This document shows positions 8,149 to 16,580 of a DNA stretch of 18,983 nt, piece by piece. The stretch is from positions 1 to 18,983 of the forward strand of contig JAAEOP010000760.1 of the NCBI GenBank assembly GCA_024223125.1. Reading direction: 5' to 3'. The DNA is from Chloroflexota bacterium (GTDB lineage Bacteria > Chloroflexota > Anaerolineae > Promineifilales > Promineifilaceae). Under the pieces are notes generated by a model, which searched no databases, had not been told where the DNA came from, and worked only from the letters and a program-made list of their open reading frames with translations. The position numbers were made by a program, and so were the translations under genes. Each line of letters opens with the position of its first letter. Position 1 is the first letter of the stretch.

Positions 8149-9191
8149 AGTTGAACAATATTGGCAAACGGCCGTTCAACCACAACCATCCCTGTTTCAT
8201 TATCGCCGAAGCGGGCGTGAATCATAACGGCAGTCTGGCGCGGGCGAAACAACTCATTGACGTTGCCATCGCCGCCGGTGCAGACGCAGTTAAATTCCAA
8301 ACCTTTCAGACAGATAAAATCATCTCCCGTTACGCACCAAAAGCAGAATACCAGCAAGAAACGACAGGCAAAACAGAATCTCAGCGCGACATGGTACGCA
8401 AGCTGGAACTTTCCCGCGCCGACCATGACGCATTAGCTGCGCGCTGTCAGGGAAAAATCATCTTCTTGTCTACCCCGTTTGATGAGGACAGCGCTGATTT
8501 GCTGGATGATTTGGGTGTGCCCCTGTTCAAAATCCCATCGGGCGAAATCAACAACTTGCCATTTTTGACTTATTTGGCGGGCAAGGACAAGCCTTTGGTT
8601 ATGTCAACGGGTATGGCAACTTTGGGGGAGGTGGAAACGGCCGTACACACCATCCAGCAAAGCGGCAATAACAATCTTGTCTTGCTCCATTGCATCAGCA
8701 ATTATCCTGCCGCCTATGAAGATGTAAACTTACGCGCCATGCAAACGATGCAAACTGCCTTTCAACTGCCTGTCGGTTTTTCAGACCATACATTAGGTAT
8801 TGAAATTTCGCTGGCGGCCGTTGCGTTGGGCGCATGTGTCCTTGAGAAGCATTTCACGTTGGATAAAACCTTGCCTGGCCCCGATCATCGCGCCTCATTG
8901 TCGCCAGACGAGTTGGTCGCGTTGGTGAGGGGCATTCGGGCGGTGGAAATTTCTTTGGGACACGGCCGTAAAGAACCTGCCGCCAGTGAATACAACACCG
9001 CCAGTGTCGCCCGTCGCAGTTTGGTAGCCGCCGCCGATATCCCTGCCCATGTTCAGATTACGCCGGAAATGATTGCCATTAAACGGCCGGGAAACGGTCT
9101 GCCACCCACCATGAAACCGTATCTCATCGGCCGTACAACCCGCGTTGCCATCCCCGCCGACACGCTGATAACCTGGGAGGTGATTCTGTGA
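8145..9191 (+). CDS. legI: NeuB-family nonulosonic acid synthase, probable LegI
   Basis: The 348-residue protein has an N-terminal TIM-barrel NeuB domain and a C-terminal SAF (antifreeze-like) domain from about residue 285. Recognisable segments are IAEAGVNHNG near the start, KFQTF, STPFDEDSADLLDDLGV, the MSTGMATL loop, the FSDHTLGI motif and EKHFTLDK. The enzyme condenses phosphoenolpyruvate with a six-carbon amino sugar. In this gene context the substrate should be 2,4-diacetamido-2,4,6-trideoxymannose, giving legionaminic acid; neuraminic acid synthase is the alternative if the upstream aminotransferase and dehydratase serve another product. It overlaps legF and legG by ATGA and GTGA. It contains two copies of ACGGCCGT. 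It differs clearly from the second NeuB-family gene at 15508. Confidence 0.88.
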
Positions 9192-10366
9192 GAACCATAG
9201 GTGTTGTCACCACTTCCCGTGCCGATTACGGTATTTATCGGCCTGTTTTGCGCCAAATCGAGGCGGCACCAGACTTGCAATTGTATTTGATTGTGTCTGG
9301 CAGCCATTTAAGCCCTGAATTTGGCCTGACGGTTGAAGCGATTGAATTTGAGATTGGCGACCGCGTGGAAACGCTCTTGTCGGCCGATACGCCGTCGGCA
9401 ATTTCTAAAGCGGCCGGGTTGGGTTTGATTGGCTTCGCGCAATCGTTGGCTCGCTTCCGACCGGATATTTTGCTGTTATTGGGCGACAGGTATGAAATGC
9501 ACGCAGCGGCGTTGGCAGCGCTCCCTTTCAAAATTCCAGTGGCGCATATTCATGGCGGCGAGGTGACACAAGGGGTAATAGACGATGCACTGCGCCACTC
9601 GATGACGAAGTTGAGCCATATCCATTTTGTCAGCGCGGCCGCTTATGCGCGGCGCGTGGTGCAGTTGGGCGAAGACCCCGCCCGTATTTTTTTATGCGGC
9701 GCGCCCAGTTTGGATAATTTACGCACTGTTGACCTATTGAATCACAGCGCGTTGGCTGAACGGATGGGGTTTGAATTGGCGGATGATTTCTTACTGGTGA
9801 CGACTCATCCAGTGACGCTGGAGTTTGAGCAAACGGCATGGCAAACAACTGAATTGCTGGCAGCGTTAGACGCATCTGGTCTACCTGTTTTGTTTACGAT
9901 GCCGAATGCGGATACAAACGGCCGTATCATCCGCAACTTAATCAATGAATACACAGAAACACATCCCAATGCCCATGCCGTTGAAAGTTTAGGCGTACAG
10001 GGGTATTTTAGCGTCATGGCGTTGACACGGGCGATGGTGGGCAATTCGTCTAGCGGTATGGTTGAGGCGGGATTATTCAAGCTGCCGGTTGTCAATGTGG
10101 GCGCAAGGCAAAACGGCCGTTTGCGCGGACCAAATATCATAGACACAGGGTATGGGCAAGAGCAAATCACGGCCGGCATCAACCGGGCGCTATCGCCCCA
10201 ATTTATGGAAACCGTTGCCGACATGACTAATCCTTTTGGAGACGGCCGTGCCGCCGAACGTATTGTGCGTGTCTTGCAAACCATTAAGTTGGATGATGGT
10301 TTAATTATCAAAAAGTTTACCGATTATCCCATTGATCTTTCGTTTGATTGGGCAACCGTGTCATGA
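9188..10366 (+). CDS. legG: Hydrolysing nucleotide-sugar 2-epimerase, probable LegG
   Basis: The 392-residue protein belongs to the hydrolysing NDP-GlcNAc 2-epimerase family (NeuC/LegG). The N-terminal VTTSRADYGIYRPVL segment, GDRYEM (99-104), the HIHGGE motif (120-125), TTHPVT (205-210) and the GNSSSG nucleotide-binding motif (285-290) are all present. It should invert C2 and release the nucleotide to give the free mannose-configured sugar used by LegI. The start is GTG at 9188, overlapping the legI stop as GTGA; the family's N-terminal beta strand begins right after it. legH overlaps its end by ATGA. NeuC acting on UDP-GlcNAc is the alternative, but the linked legB and legC favour the legionaminic route. 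Confidence 0.87.
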   Translation: MRTIGVVTTSRADYGIYRPVLRQIEAAPDLQLYLIVSGSHLSPEFGLTVEAIEFEIGDRVETLLSADTPSAISKAAGLGLIGFAQSLARFRPDILLLLGDRYEMHAAALAALPFKIPVAHIHGGEVTQGVIDDALRHSMTKLSHIHFVSAAAYARRVVQLGEDPARIFLCGAPSLDNLRTVDLLNHSALAERMGFELADDFLLVTTHPVTLEFEQTAWQTTELLAALDASGLPVLFTMPNADTNGRIIRNLINEYTETHPNAHAVESLGVQGYFSVMALTRAMVGNSSSGMVEAGLFKLPVVNVGARQNGRLRGPNIIDTGYGQEQITAGINRALSPQFMETVADMTNPFGDGRAAERIVRVLQTIKLDDGLIIKKFTDYPIDLSFDWATVS

Positions 10367-11010
10367 AACAGATTCCAATTATTGGTTTGGGCGCGGGTGG
10401 ACACGCCAAAGTACTTATTGAGATATTGCGGCAAGACGGCCGTTATGAGATGGTAGGTTTGTTAGACCCAAACTTGGCGTTGCACGGACAAAACCTGGTG
10501 GGTGTACCCGTGCTGGGTGGTGATGACTTACTGCTTCAATTATTATCTGACGGCTTCAAACATTGTTTTATCGGTTTGGGCAGCACAGGTAATATCGTGC
10601 CTCGTCAAAAATTGTACGAGTTGGCGTGTGCATATCATTTATTTGTAGTTAACGCCATTCATACCCGTGCAATTATTTCACTGACGGCCGTGTTAGGGAG
10701 TGGCGTTTCGGTTATGGCGGGCGCGATTATTAACGCAGATGCAGTGGTGGGGGATAACGTCATCATTAATTCGGGCGCGATTGTAGAGCACGATTGTGTT
10801 GTGGCCGATCATGTTCATATCGCTACTGGCGCAAAGTTAGCGGGTGCGGCGCATATAAAAACCGGTGTACACGTTGGTGCTGGCGCGACGGTGAACCAAG
10901 GCGTTCGCATTGGTGAATACGCGGTAGTCGGATCTGGCGCGGTTGTGGTGAAAGATGTGCCGCCACACATAACTGTTGTGGGCGTACCGGCGAAGCCGCT
11001 GTGTAAATAG
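10363..11010 (+). CDS. legH: NeuD/PglD-type sugar N-acetyltransferase, probable LegH
   Basis: The 215-residue protein has an N-terminal Rossmann-like domain with the GAGGHAKV motif (residues 10-17) and a C-terminal left-handed beta helix built from hexapeptide repeats (about 95-205). His143 in EHDC matches the catalytic His of PglD-type enzymes. The likely role is acetyl transfer from acetyl-CoA to the 4-amino group made by LegC. A NeuD-like O-acetyltransferase is the alternative. The start at 10363 overlaps the legG stop by ATGA; a TTG at 10348 in the same frame would add five residues ahead of the normal family start and was rejected. The gene is followed by the only sizeable gap (93 bases) among the leg genes. 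Confidence 0.85.
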   Translation: MKQIPIIGLGAGGHAKVLIEILRQDGRYEMVGLLDPNLALHGQNLVGVPVLGGDDLLLQLLSDGFKHCFIGLGSTGNIVPRQKLYELACAYHLFVVNAIHTRAIISLTAVLGSGVSVMAGAIINADAVVGDNVIINSGAIVEHDCVVADHVHIATGAKLAGAAHIKTGVHVGAGATVNQGVRIGEYAVVGSGAVVVKDVPPHITVVGVPAKPLCK

Positions 11011-11037
11011 GCGGCTACATCGGATTTAGAAAGAAGT

Positions 11038-11065
11038 AGATAGATTGTCCTTTGGATACCTATCT
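11038..11065 (+). other. Hairpin in the legH-ptmE gap
   Basis: AGATAG (11038-11043) pairs with CTATCT (11060-11065), and inside it TGTCC pairs with GGATA around a TTT loop, with a small internal bulge. No T run follows. The 93-base gap (11011-11103) shows no clear promoter and no ribosome site for the next gene. Confidence 0.3.
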
Positions 11066-11103
11066 GTTCCTTTTCCAATCTGCTGTAGTCTTGAATAACA
11101 AAA

Positions 11104-12183
11104 ATGGAACCAGGCAAAATACAACGTCTATTTATAAACCCCGATAATTCCTTGCGCGAGGCGATGGCCTGTATAGATCGTAACGCTAAGGGGATTGCGC
11201 TGGTTGTGGTGGATGACGGCTGTTTGCTGGCAACCATCACAGATGGTGATATTCGTCGGGCTGTGTTGGCGGGAACTGGGTTGAATACGCCTGTGAGCAA
11301 TTTATTATCCGCCAGAGCAGAATCGGCGTACTCGCAGCCAATTACAGCGCAGGTAGATACGCCGGTTGGCGAATTGGCGGCCTTGATGCGGCGGCATGTG
11401 GTATCTCAAATCCCGCTGTTGGATAAAAACGGCCGTGTTGTTGACCTGTTTACAACCAACACCTTGCTCAAGCAGGAATACGCACCTATAGAAGCGGTGG
11501 TTATGGCTGGCGGATTTGGTACGCGTTTACGGCCGTTAACCCTTGATCTGCCCAAACCGATGCTGCCCATTGGCGACCGGCCGCTGCTTCAACGCATTGT
11601 CGAGCAATTGCAATCATCAGGTATTCAAAATGTCAATATTTCCACACATTACAAGCCAGAAAAAATCAAAGAACATTTTGGCGACGGGCAAAAGTTTGGC
11701 GTCCATATCAATTATGTCAGCGAAGATACACCGTTGGGCACAGCCGGTGCATTGGGACTGTTGGCTGAAAATGATGCCCCCCTACTTGTCATCAACGGTG
11801 ATATCCTCACCCGCGTAGATTTTAGAGCGATGCGCGATTACCACCGGCAGTATCGGGCTGATTTAACCGTTGCCGTGCGTCAATATGAGGTTGAAGTGCC
11901 TTACGGCGTAGTGGAGTGCGACGGTACGCGCATTACGCGGCTGCGCGAAAAACCAACCTATAACTTTTTTGTCAATGCCGGTATCTATCTGTTGCAGCCA
12001 GATATGCGCCGTTATATTCCTAACGGCCGTCGCTTTGATATGACCGATCTCATCGAAACCTTGCTGCAAGCGGGTAAAAATGTTATCAATTTTCCAATTA
12101 TCGAATACTGGTTAGACGTTGGGCATCACGCCGATTATGAGCAAGCCCAAAAAGATGTAGAAAACGGGAGATTTGCTTTATGA
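11104..12183 (+). CDS. ptmE: CBS-domain nucleotidyltransferase, PtmE-like
   Basis: The 359-residue protein joins a pair of CBS domains (about residues 7-122, with TITDGDIRRAVL at 44-55) to a sugar-phosphate nucleotidyltransferase domain (129-356). The latter has the MAGGFGTRLRPLT signature (134-146), the KPMLPIG segment and the NGD metal-binding motif. PtmE of the Campylobacter legionaminic pathway has this architecture and makes GDP-glucosamine from glucosamine-1-phosphate, which starts the GDP-linked route. The CBS pair may sense adenine nucleotides, as elsewhere. The gene begins after a 93-base gap with no visible ribosome site and overlaps legB by ATGA. Other guanylyl- or thymidylyltransferases share the domain, so the sugar is inferred from context. 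Confidence 0.82.
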   Translation: MEPGKIQRLFINPDNSLREAMACIDRNAKGIALVVVDDGCLLATITDGDIRRAVLAGTGLNTPVSNLLSARAESAYSQPITAQVDTPVGELAALMRRHVVSQIPLLDKNGRVVDLFTTNTLLKQEYAPIEAVVMAGGFGTRLRPLTLDLPKPMLPIGDRPLLQRIVEQLQSSGIQNVNISTHYKPEKIKEHFGDGQKFGVHINYVSEDTPLGTAGALGLLAENDAPLLVINGDILTRVDFRAMRDYHRQYRADLTVAVRQYEVEVPYGVVECDGTRITRLREKPTYNFFVNAGIYLLQPDMRRYIPNGRRFDMTDLIETLLQAGKNVINFPIIEYWLDVGHHADYEQAQKDVENGRFAL

Positions 12184-13163
12184 ATTGGTCTGGAAAACGT
12201 GTATTGATTACGGGCGCGGGCGGTTTCATTGCCAGCCATCTTACAGAAACGCTCGCCGAAGTGGGCGCTGATGTAACCGCTTTGGTACATTACAATGCGC
12301 TGGGCAGTTGGGGCTGGCTAGATCAATCCCCCATTCGCAATGAGATCAAGGTAATTGGCGGCGATATTGCCGACCGGGACAGCGTAAAACAGGCAATGAA
12401 CGGCCGTGATATTGTGTTTCATTTAGCCGCGCTCATCGCCATCCCTTATTCATACCGCGCGCCGCAATCTTACGTACAAACAAATATCGTGGGGACGATG
12501 AATGTGCTGCAAGCCGCCCGCGAATTGAGTGTTGAACGATTGGTGCATACCTCCACTAGCGAGGTGTATGGTTCGGCACAATATGTGCCTATTGACGAAA
12601 AACATCCGCTGCAAGGACAATCCCCGTATTCTGCCAGCAAAATTGGGGCGGATAAGATGGCGGAGTCGTTTCATTTATCATTTGATTTGCCGGTGGTGAC
12701 GGTACGGCCGTTTAACACTTTCGGCCCCCGTCAATCCGCCCGCGCCGTCATCCCCGCCATCATCAGCCAATGCCTGACCAAAGAAACCATTCGCTTGGGC
12801 AACCTTACGCCTACCCGCGACCTGAATTATGTCGCCAATACCGTGCAAGGCTTCATGCTGGCAGCGTCCGCTCCTGACGCAATTGGGGCGACGGTAAACA
12901 TTGGCTCCGGTCGTGAAATCAGCATCGGTGACTTGGCCGCGCTCATCGCAAAACTAGTGGGGCGGGAGATCGCCATCGAAACAGACCAGCAGCGTCTGCG
13001 ACCTGATAAAAGCGAGGTGGATCGCTTGTTAGCTGACAATAGGTTGGCGCAAGAATTATTGGAATGGCAGCCTTTTTATACATTGGAAGATGGTTTACAA
13101 AAAACAATTAACTGGGTTGAAAATAACAAAGAGAGGTATCGTCCTGATGTCTACACAGTTTGA
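12180..13163 (+). CDS. legB: NAD-dependent nucleotide-sugar 4,6-dehydratase, LegB-like
   Basis: The 327-residue extended SDR protein has the cofactor loop TGAGGFIAS (residues 11-19; the third glycine is Ala18), TSTSEVYG (124-131) and the catalytic pair Tyr150 and Lys154 in YSASK. The HLAALIAIPYSYRAP segment (81-95) and RPFNTFGPRQS are typical of LegB. It should remove water from GDP-GlcNAc to give the 4-keto-6-deoxy sugar. The start overlaps the ptmE stop by ATGA, and its last 17 bases overlap legC in another frame. It has two ACGGCCGT copies, in two different codon phases. Confidence 0.86.
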   Translation: MNWSGKRVLITGAGGFIASHLTETLAEVGADVTALVHYNALGSWGWLDQSPIRNEIKVIGGDIADRDSVKQAMNGRDIVFHLAALIAIPYSYRAPQSYVQTNIVGTMNVLQAARELSVERLVHTSTSEVYGSAQYVPIDEKHPLQGQSPYSASKIGADKMAESFHLSFDLPVVTVRPFNTFGPRQSARAVIPAIISQCLTKETIRLGNLTPTRDLNYVANTVQGFMLAASAPDAIGATVNIGSGREISIGDLAALIAKLVGREIAIETDQQRLRPDKSEVDRLLADNRLAQELLEWQPFYTLEDGLQKTINWVENNKERYRPDVYTV

Positions 13164-14349
13164 GCCGGGTGCGCTCGTGGCCACAGGCGCTATTCCCCTG
13201 TGCGTCCCTGAAATTCGGGGGAATGAGTGGCGTTATGTAAAAGAATGTCTGGATACGGCCTGGGTATCGTCGGTAGGCAGTTATGTAGATCGTTTTGAGC
13301 GGGATGTGGCCGCTTACGTGGGTGCAAAGCGCAGCATCGCCGTTGTCAACGGAACTGGCGCGTTGCACATGGCGCTGCTGGTTGCGGGCGTTGAGCCGGA
13401 CGACGAGGTGTTGGTCTCTACGTTGACATTTATCGCTCCGGTTAATGCCATTCGCTATGCTAACGCCTGGCCTGTTTTTATTGACGCCGAGCCAAATTAT
13501 TGGCAGATGAACGCGCAGCAGGTTGTGGATTTTGTTGAGCGCGAATGTGTCTGGCAGCAGGGCACGTTACGCAATAAGAAAACGGGGCGGCGTGTAAAAG
13601 CGATTGTGCCGGTGCATATTTTGGGGCATCCGGTGGATATGGATTTGATTACGGCCGTCGCCCGCAAATATAATCTGGTCGTCATCGAAGACGCCACGGA
13701 AAGTTTGGGCGCAAAATATAAAGGCCAGATGGTCGGGAAGCTGGGCAACATCGCCTGCTTTAGTTTTAACGGCAACAAAATCATCACCACCGGCGGCGGC
13801 GGCATGATTGTGACGGACAATGAAGCGTGGGCGGATAGGGCAAAATATCTGACGACCCAGGCCAAAAAAGACCCGCTTGAATATATCCATGATGAGATTG
13901 GCTACAATTACCGGCTGACCAATGTGCAGGCGGCCATCGGCTGCGCGCAGATGGAGCTGCTGGACGACTATATCGCCCGTAAACGAGCCATTGCCCAACG
14001 GTACGACGAGGCGTTTGCCTCCCTGCCCGCCATCGCGCTCATGCGGGAGGCGGATTGGGCGTATAGTATCAAATGGCTGTACACGGTTTTGGCAGATAAC
14101 AAGATAGACAGCCGCGCATTATTGAGAGAATTGGCGGAGAAGAAGGTACAAACACGGCCGTTATGGCAACCCATCCATCTAAGCAAAGCTTACGCCAATT
14201 GTCAGGCGTATTATGGGGATGTGGCCGAACGGCTCAACTGCCAGGCGCTAAGTCTGCCCTGCTCGGTGGGTATTCAGGACGAAGAAATCGCAACAATCAT
14301 TTCTTTAATTGAAGCGCATTTGCCACTCGTGGATTTGGCCAAATACTAG
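13147..14349 (+). CDS. legC: PLP-dependent sugar aminotransferase, LegC-like
   Basis: The 400-residue protein is a DegT/DnrJ/EryC1-family aminotransferase. It has IPLCVPEIRGNEW near the start, VNGTGALH for PLP phosphate binding, VIEDATESLGAK, and the PLP-binding Lys211 in FNGNKIITTGGGG. It should place an amino group at C4 of the keto sugar made by LegB, with glutamate as donor. Start 13147 is chosen because GAGAGG lies about ten bases ahead and the family start (PLCVPEI) follows closely; an in-frame ATG at 13090 would add 19 residues read from inside legB. It overlaps legB by 17 bases. After it comes a 22-base gap before the sulfotransferase gene. Confidence 0.86.
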   Translation: MSTQFEPGALVATGAIPLCVPEIRGNEWRYVKECLDTAWVSSVGSYVDRFERDVAAYVGAKRSIAVVNGTGALHMALLVAGVEPDDEVLVSTLTFIAPVNAIRYANAWPVFIDAEPNYWQMNAQQVVDFVERECVWQQGTLRNKKTGRRVKAIVPVHILGHPVDMDLITAVARKYNLVVIEDATESLGAKYKGQMVGKLGNIACFSFNGNKIITTGGGGMIVTDNEAWADRAKYLTTQAKKDPLEYIHDEIGYNYRLTNVQAAIGCAQMELLDDYIARKRAIAQRYDEAFASLPAIALMREADWAYSIKWLYTVLADNKIDSRALLRELAEKKVQTRPLWQPIHLSKAYANCQAYYGDVAERLNCQALSLPCSVGIQDEEIATIISLIEAHLPLVDLAKY

Positions 14350-14371
14350 GATATTCCGCGTCCGAACAAAA

Positions 14372-15478
14372 ATGACTAGAACACGACTATATATTCATGT
14401 AGGTACGCATAAAACAGGGTCAACAGCTATCCAACATGCCCTGCGCCAAAATCAGTTTGCTCTTCGAGAAGAAAATTTGGTGTTTTTACCGCTGCCTGGC
14501 AATGTCAGGTCTTTAATGCTGCTCAAGGAATTAGACTATGATATCATTGAGTTATTCAAGAGGGAGCTAAACCGTCAAGTTACATATAACCAGAAAAAAG
14601 AGGGAGAGGGTGTTCGTTTCCTGATGAGTTGGGAAGGATTTAGCGGTAATCCGTTAAGCGGCTATAAAAATGCGGGGATAGTTGCAGAGCATCTTAAAAA
14701 GATCACTGATTATATGGACGTTCGTATCATCGTCTATTTGAGACGGCAAGATGACTTCCTTGAATCGTTATACACGCAAAAAATACACGAAGGCGAATCA
14801 TATACTTTCCAATCATTTATCGAAACCTACTCTACATCCTTATTTGATTGGGAACGGTTTTTACATTGCTATTCTGAACATTTTGGCAAAGAGAATGTGA
14901 TTGCGCGACGGTATGACAAAGCCTTTCTTCCAGAATCAGATAGCCTACTGAAAGACTTTTCTCAAGTTGTGGGCATTGATAATGAACAGCTACTATCACA
15001 TATTGATACTCTAACACCAAATCGAGGTTATTCGCGGGATGCGTTGGAGATCGCACGGTTAAGCAACCCGCATTTGAGTAATGATGAAAGGCAGTATATG
15101 CGCCGCATTTTACAACAAACAAGCTCAAAACAACCTTTTGAAAGGTATTCTTTTTGGGATAACGAAAAGAGAGATGCGTTTCTTGCTCAGTATTTAGAGT
15201 CAAACGCCACTGTTGCCAAAGCGTATTTCAATGAACCTTCGGGGGCGCTTTTTCCTTCTTCAAATATAGGCGATGAGGATCAAGTATATCAGGGACTCTC
15301 TCTCGAAACAGTTACTTTGGTTTTGGTGAAAGCTATAGTGACTGAACGAAAACCAAAAACCGAATCAGTTTTGCTACAGGTTTTGGTAAAAGTTGAGCGT
15401 AAGATAAGCGCATTTCTCAATAGATTTCCGCGGCTTAAATCTGAGCTTCGATATTTAAGCCAGAAGTTAGGTGTTTGA
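14372..15478 (+). CDS. PAPS-dependent sulfotransferase family protein
   Basis: The 368-residue protein starts with a beta strand and a phosphosulfate-binding loop, YIHVGTHKTGSTAIQ (residues 7-21), close to the HxGxHKTGTT form of glycan sulfotransferases. A second conserved block, VYLRRQDDFLESLYTQ, resembles the 3'-phosphate-binding segment. Its place in the operon suggests sulfation of the glycan or its lipid-linked precursor; the acceptor is unknown. The start at 14372 puts the loop at the normal distance from the N-terminus; an in-frame ATG at 14309 would overlap legC and add 21 unusual residues. No strong ribosome site is seen. The gene is AT-rich and has no CGGCCG at all, unlike its neighbours, which hints at transfer into the locus. 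Confidence 0.75.
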   Translation: MTRTRLYIHVGTHKTGSTAIQHALRQNQFALREENLVFLPLPGNVRSLMLLKELDYDIIELFKRELNRQVTYNQKKEGEGVRFLMSWEGFSGNPLSGYKNAGIVAEHLKKITDYMDVRIIVYLRRQDDFLESLYTQKIHEGESYTFQSFIETYSTSLFDWERFLHCYSEHFGKENVIARRYDKAFLPESDSLLKDFSQVVGIDNEQLLSHIDTLTPNRGYSRDALEIARLSNPHLSNDERQYMRRILQQTSSKQPFERYSFWDNEKRDAFLAQYLESNATVAKAYFNEPSGALFPSSNIGDEDQVYQGLSLETVTLVLVKAIVTERKPKTESVLLQVLVKVERKISAFLNRFPRLKSELRYLSQKLGV

Positions 15479-15507
15479 AATATGTGCGTTCGAGATAAAT
15501 TGACAAT

Positions 15508-16569
15508 ATGTTAAATATTGCTGGTCATAAAATAGGCGATTCTCATTCTGTTTATATTATTGCTGAGCTTTCAGCTAATCATAATCAAGAATTTAAGCAA
15601 GCTGTACAATTAGTTGAAGCGGCCGCTAAAGCTGGCGCTGATGCGGTTAAATTGCAAACGTATACGCCAGATACCTTGACGATTGATTGCCATAATGATC
15701 ATTTCCAAATTGATCAGGGTACATTGTGGGAAGGACGTAATCTATACGAGCTTTATGACGAAGCGTATACGCCCTGGGAATGGCAGCCAAAGTTAAAAGA
15801 GATTGCCGATGAGTTAGGCATAGATTTATTTTCGACGCCGTTTGATGATACGGCCGTAGACTTTCTCGAAGAAATGGATGTGCCCGCTTATAAAATCGCT
15901 TCCTTTGAAATTGTAGACATCCCTCTCATTCGTTGCATTGCTCGTACCGGCAAGCCTATCATCATGTCAACGGGCATGGCCACGCTGGCCGAAATTGATG
16001 AAGCTGTGCAAACTATCCGGGATGAGAGGAATAATCAACTGGCGCTTTTGAAATGCACTAGCGCCTATCCGGCCGCGCCGGAAGATATGAATTTACAAAC
16101 GATCCCTCATTTGGCGGCTGCGTTTAGCGTACCTGTGGGTCTGTCCGACCATACTTTGGGAATTACGGTTCCGGTTACGGCCGTTGCCCTCGGCGCCTGT
16201 ATCATCGAAAAACATTTTACCCTATCCCGTGATGTACCTGGCCCAGATTCTGCATTTTCCCTGGAACCCCACGAATTTAAGGAAATGGTAGAGGCTGTGC
16301 GCGTAGCCGAAAAAGCTCTGGGGAGTATTAAATATCAGGTCACTAAAAAAGAACAGGCCAGCCGCGTTTTCCGTCGTTCCCTTTTTGTGGTGCAAGATAT
16401 GAAAGCTGGCGACACGTTCACAACAGAAAATATCCGTTCTATTCGTCCTGGTTATGGCTTGCATACACGCTATTTGTCTATGGTATTAGGCAAACAAACA
16501 TCCAGATCGCTTGAGCGCGGCACACCATTAACATGGGACTCAATTTGCGCCCAAAAACAAACAGATTAA
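15508..16569 (+). CDS. pseI: Second NeuB-family synthase, pseudaminic acid synthase type (PseI)
   Basis: The 353-residue protein has a NeuB barrel and a C-terminal SAF domain (from about residue 290). Features typical of PseI and absent from the LegI-like protein are the long loop with TYTPDTLTI, GTLWEGRNLYELYDEAYTPW and KIASFEIVDIPLIR. ELSANHNQ (20-27), MSTGMATL, LSDHTLG and EKHFTLSRDVPGPD are common to the family. It should condense phosphoenolpyruvate with 2,4-diacetamido-2,4,6-trideoxy-L-altrose to give pseudaminic acid. None of the enzymes that make that substrate (PseB, C, H, G) lies in the window, so they must be elsewhere or the enzyme uses another sugar. The gap from the sulfotransferase is 29 bases and the ribosome site is weak. 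It carries two ACGGCCGT copies. Confidence 0.83.
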   Translation: MLNIAGHKIGDSHSVYIIAELSANHNQEFKQAVQLVEAAAKAGADAVKLQTYTPDTLTIDCHNDHFQIDQGTLWEGRNLYELYDEAYTPWEWQPKLKEIADELGIDLFSTPFDDTAVDFLEEMDVPAYKIASFEIVDIPLIRCIARTGKPIIMSTGMATLAEIDEAVQTIRDERNNQLALLKCTSAYPAAPEDMNLQTIPHLAAAFSVPVGLSDHTLGITVPVTAVALGACIIEKHFTLSRDVPGPDSAFSLEPHEFKEMVEAVRVAEKALGSIKYQVTKKEQASRVFRRSLFVVQDMKAGDTFTTENIRSIRPGYGLHTRYLSMVLGKQTSRSLERGTPLTWDSICAQKQTD

Positions 16570-16580
16570 AGGCGGCGGGC

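Noticed and set aside
9805..11300. Long minus-strand frames inside legG, legH and ptmE (9805-10311 and 10815-11300)
   Set aside because: They mirror conserved enzymes on the plus strand and read as Thr/Ser/Pro-rich shadow sequence.
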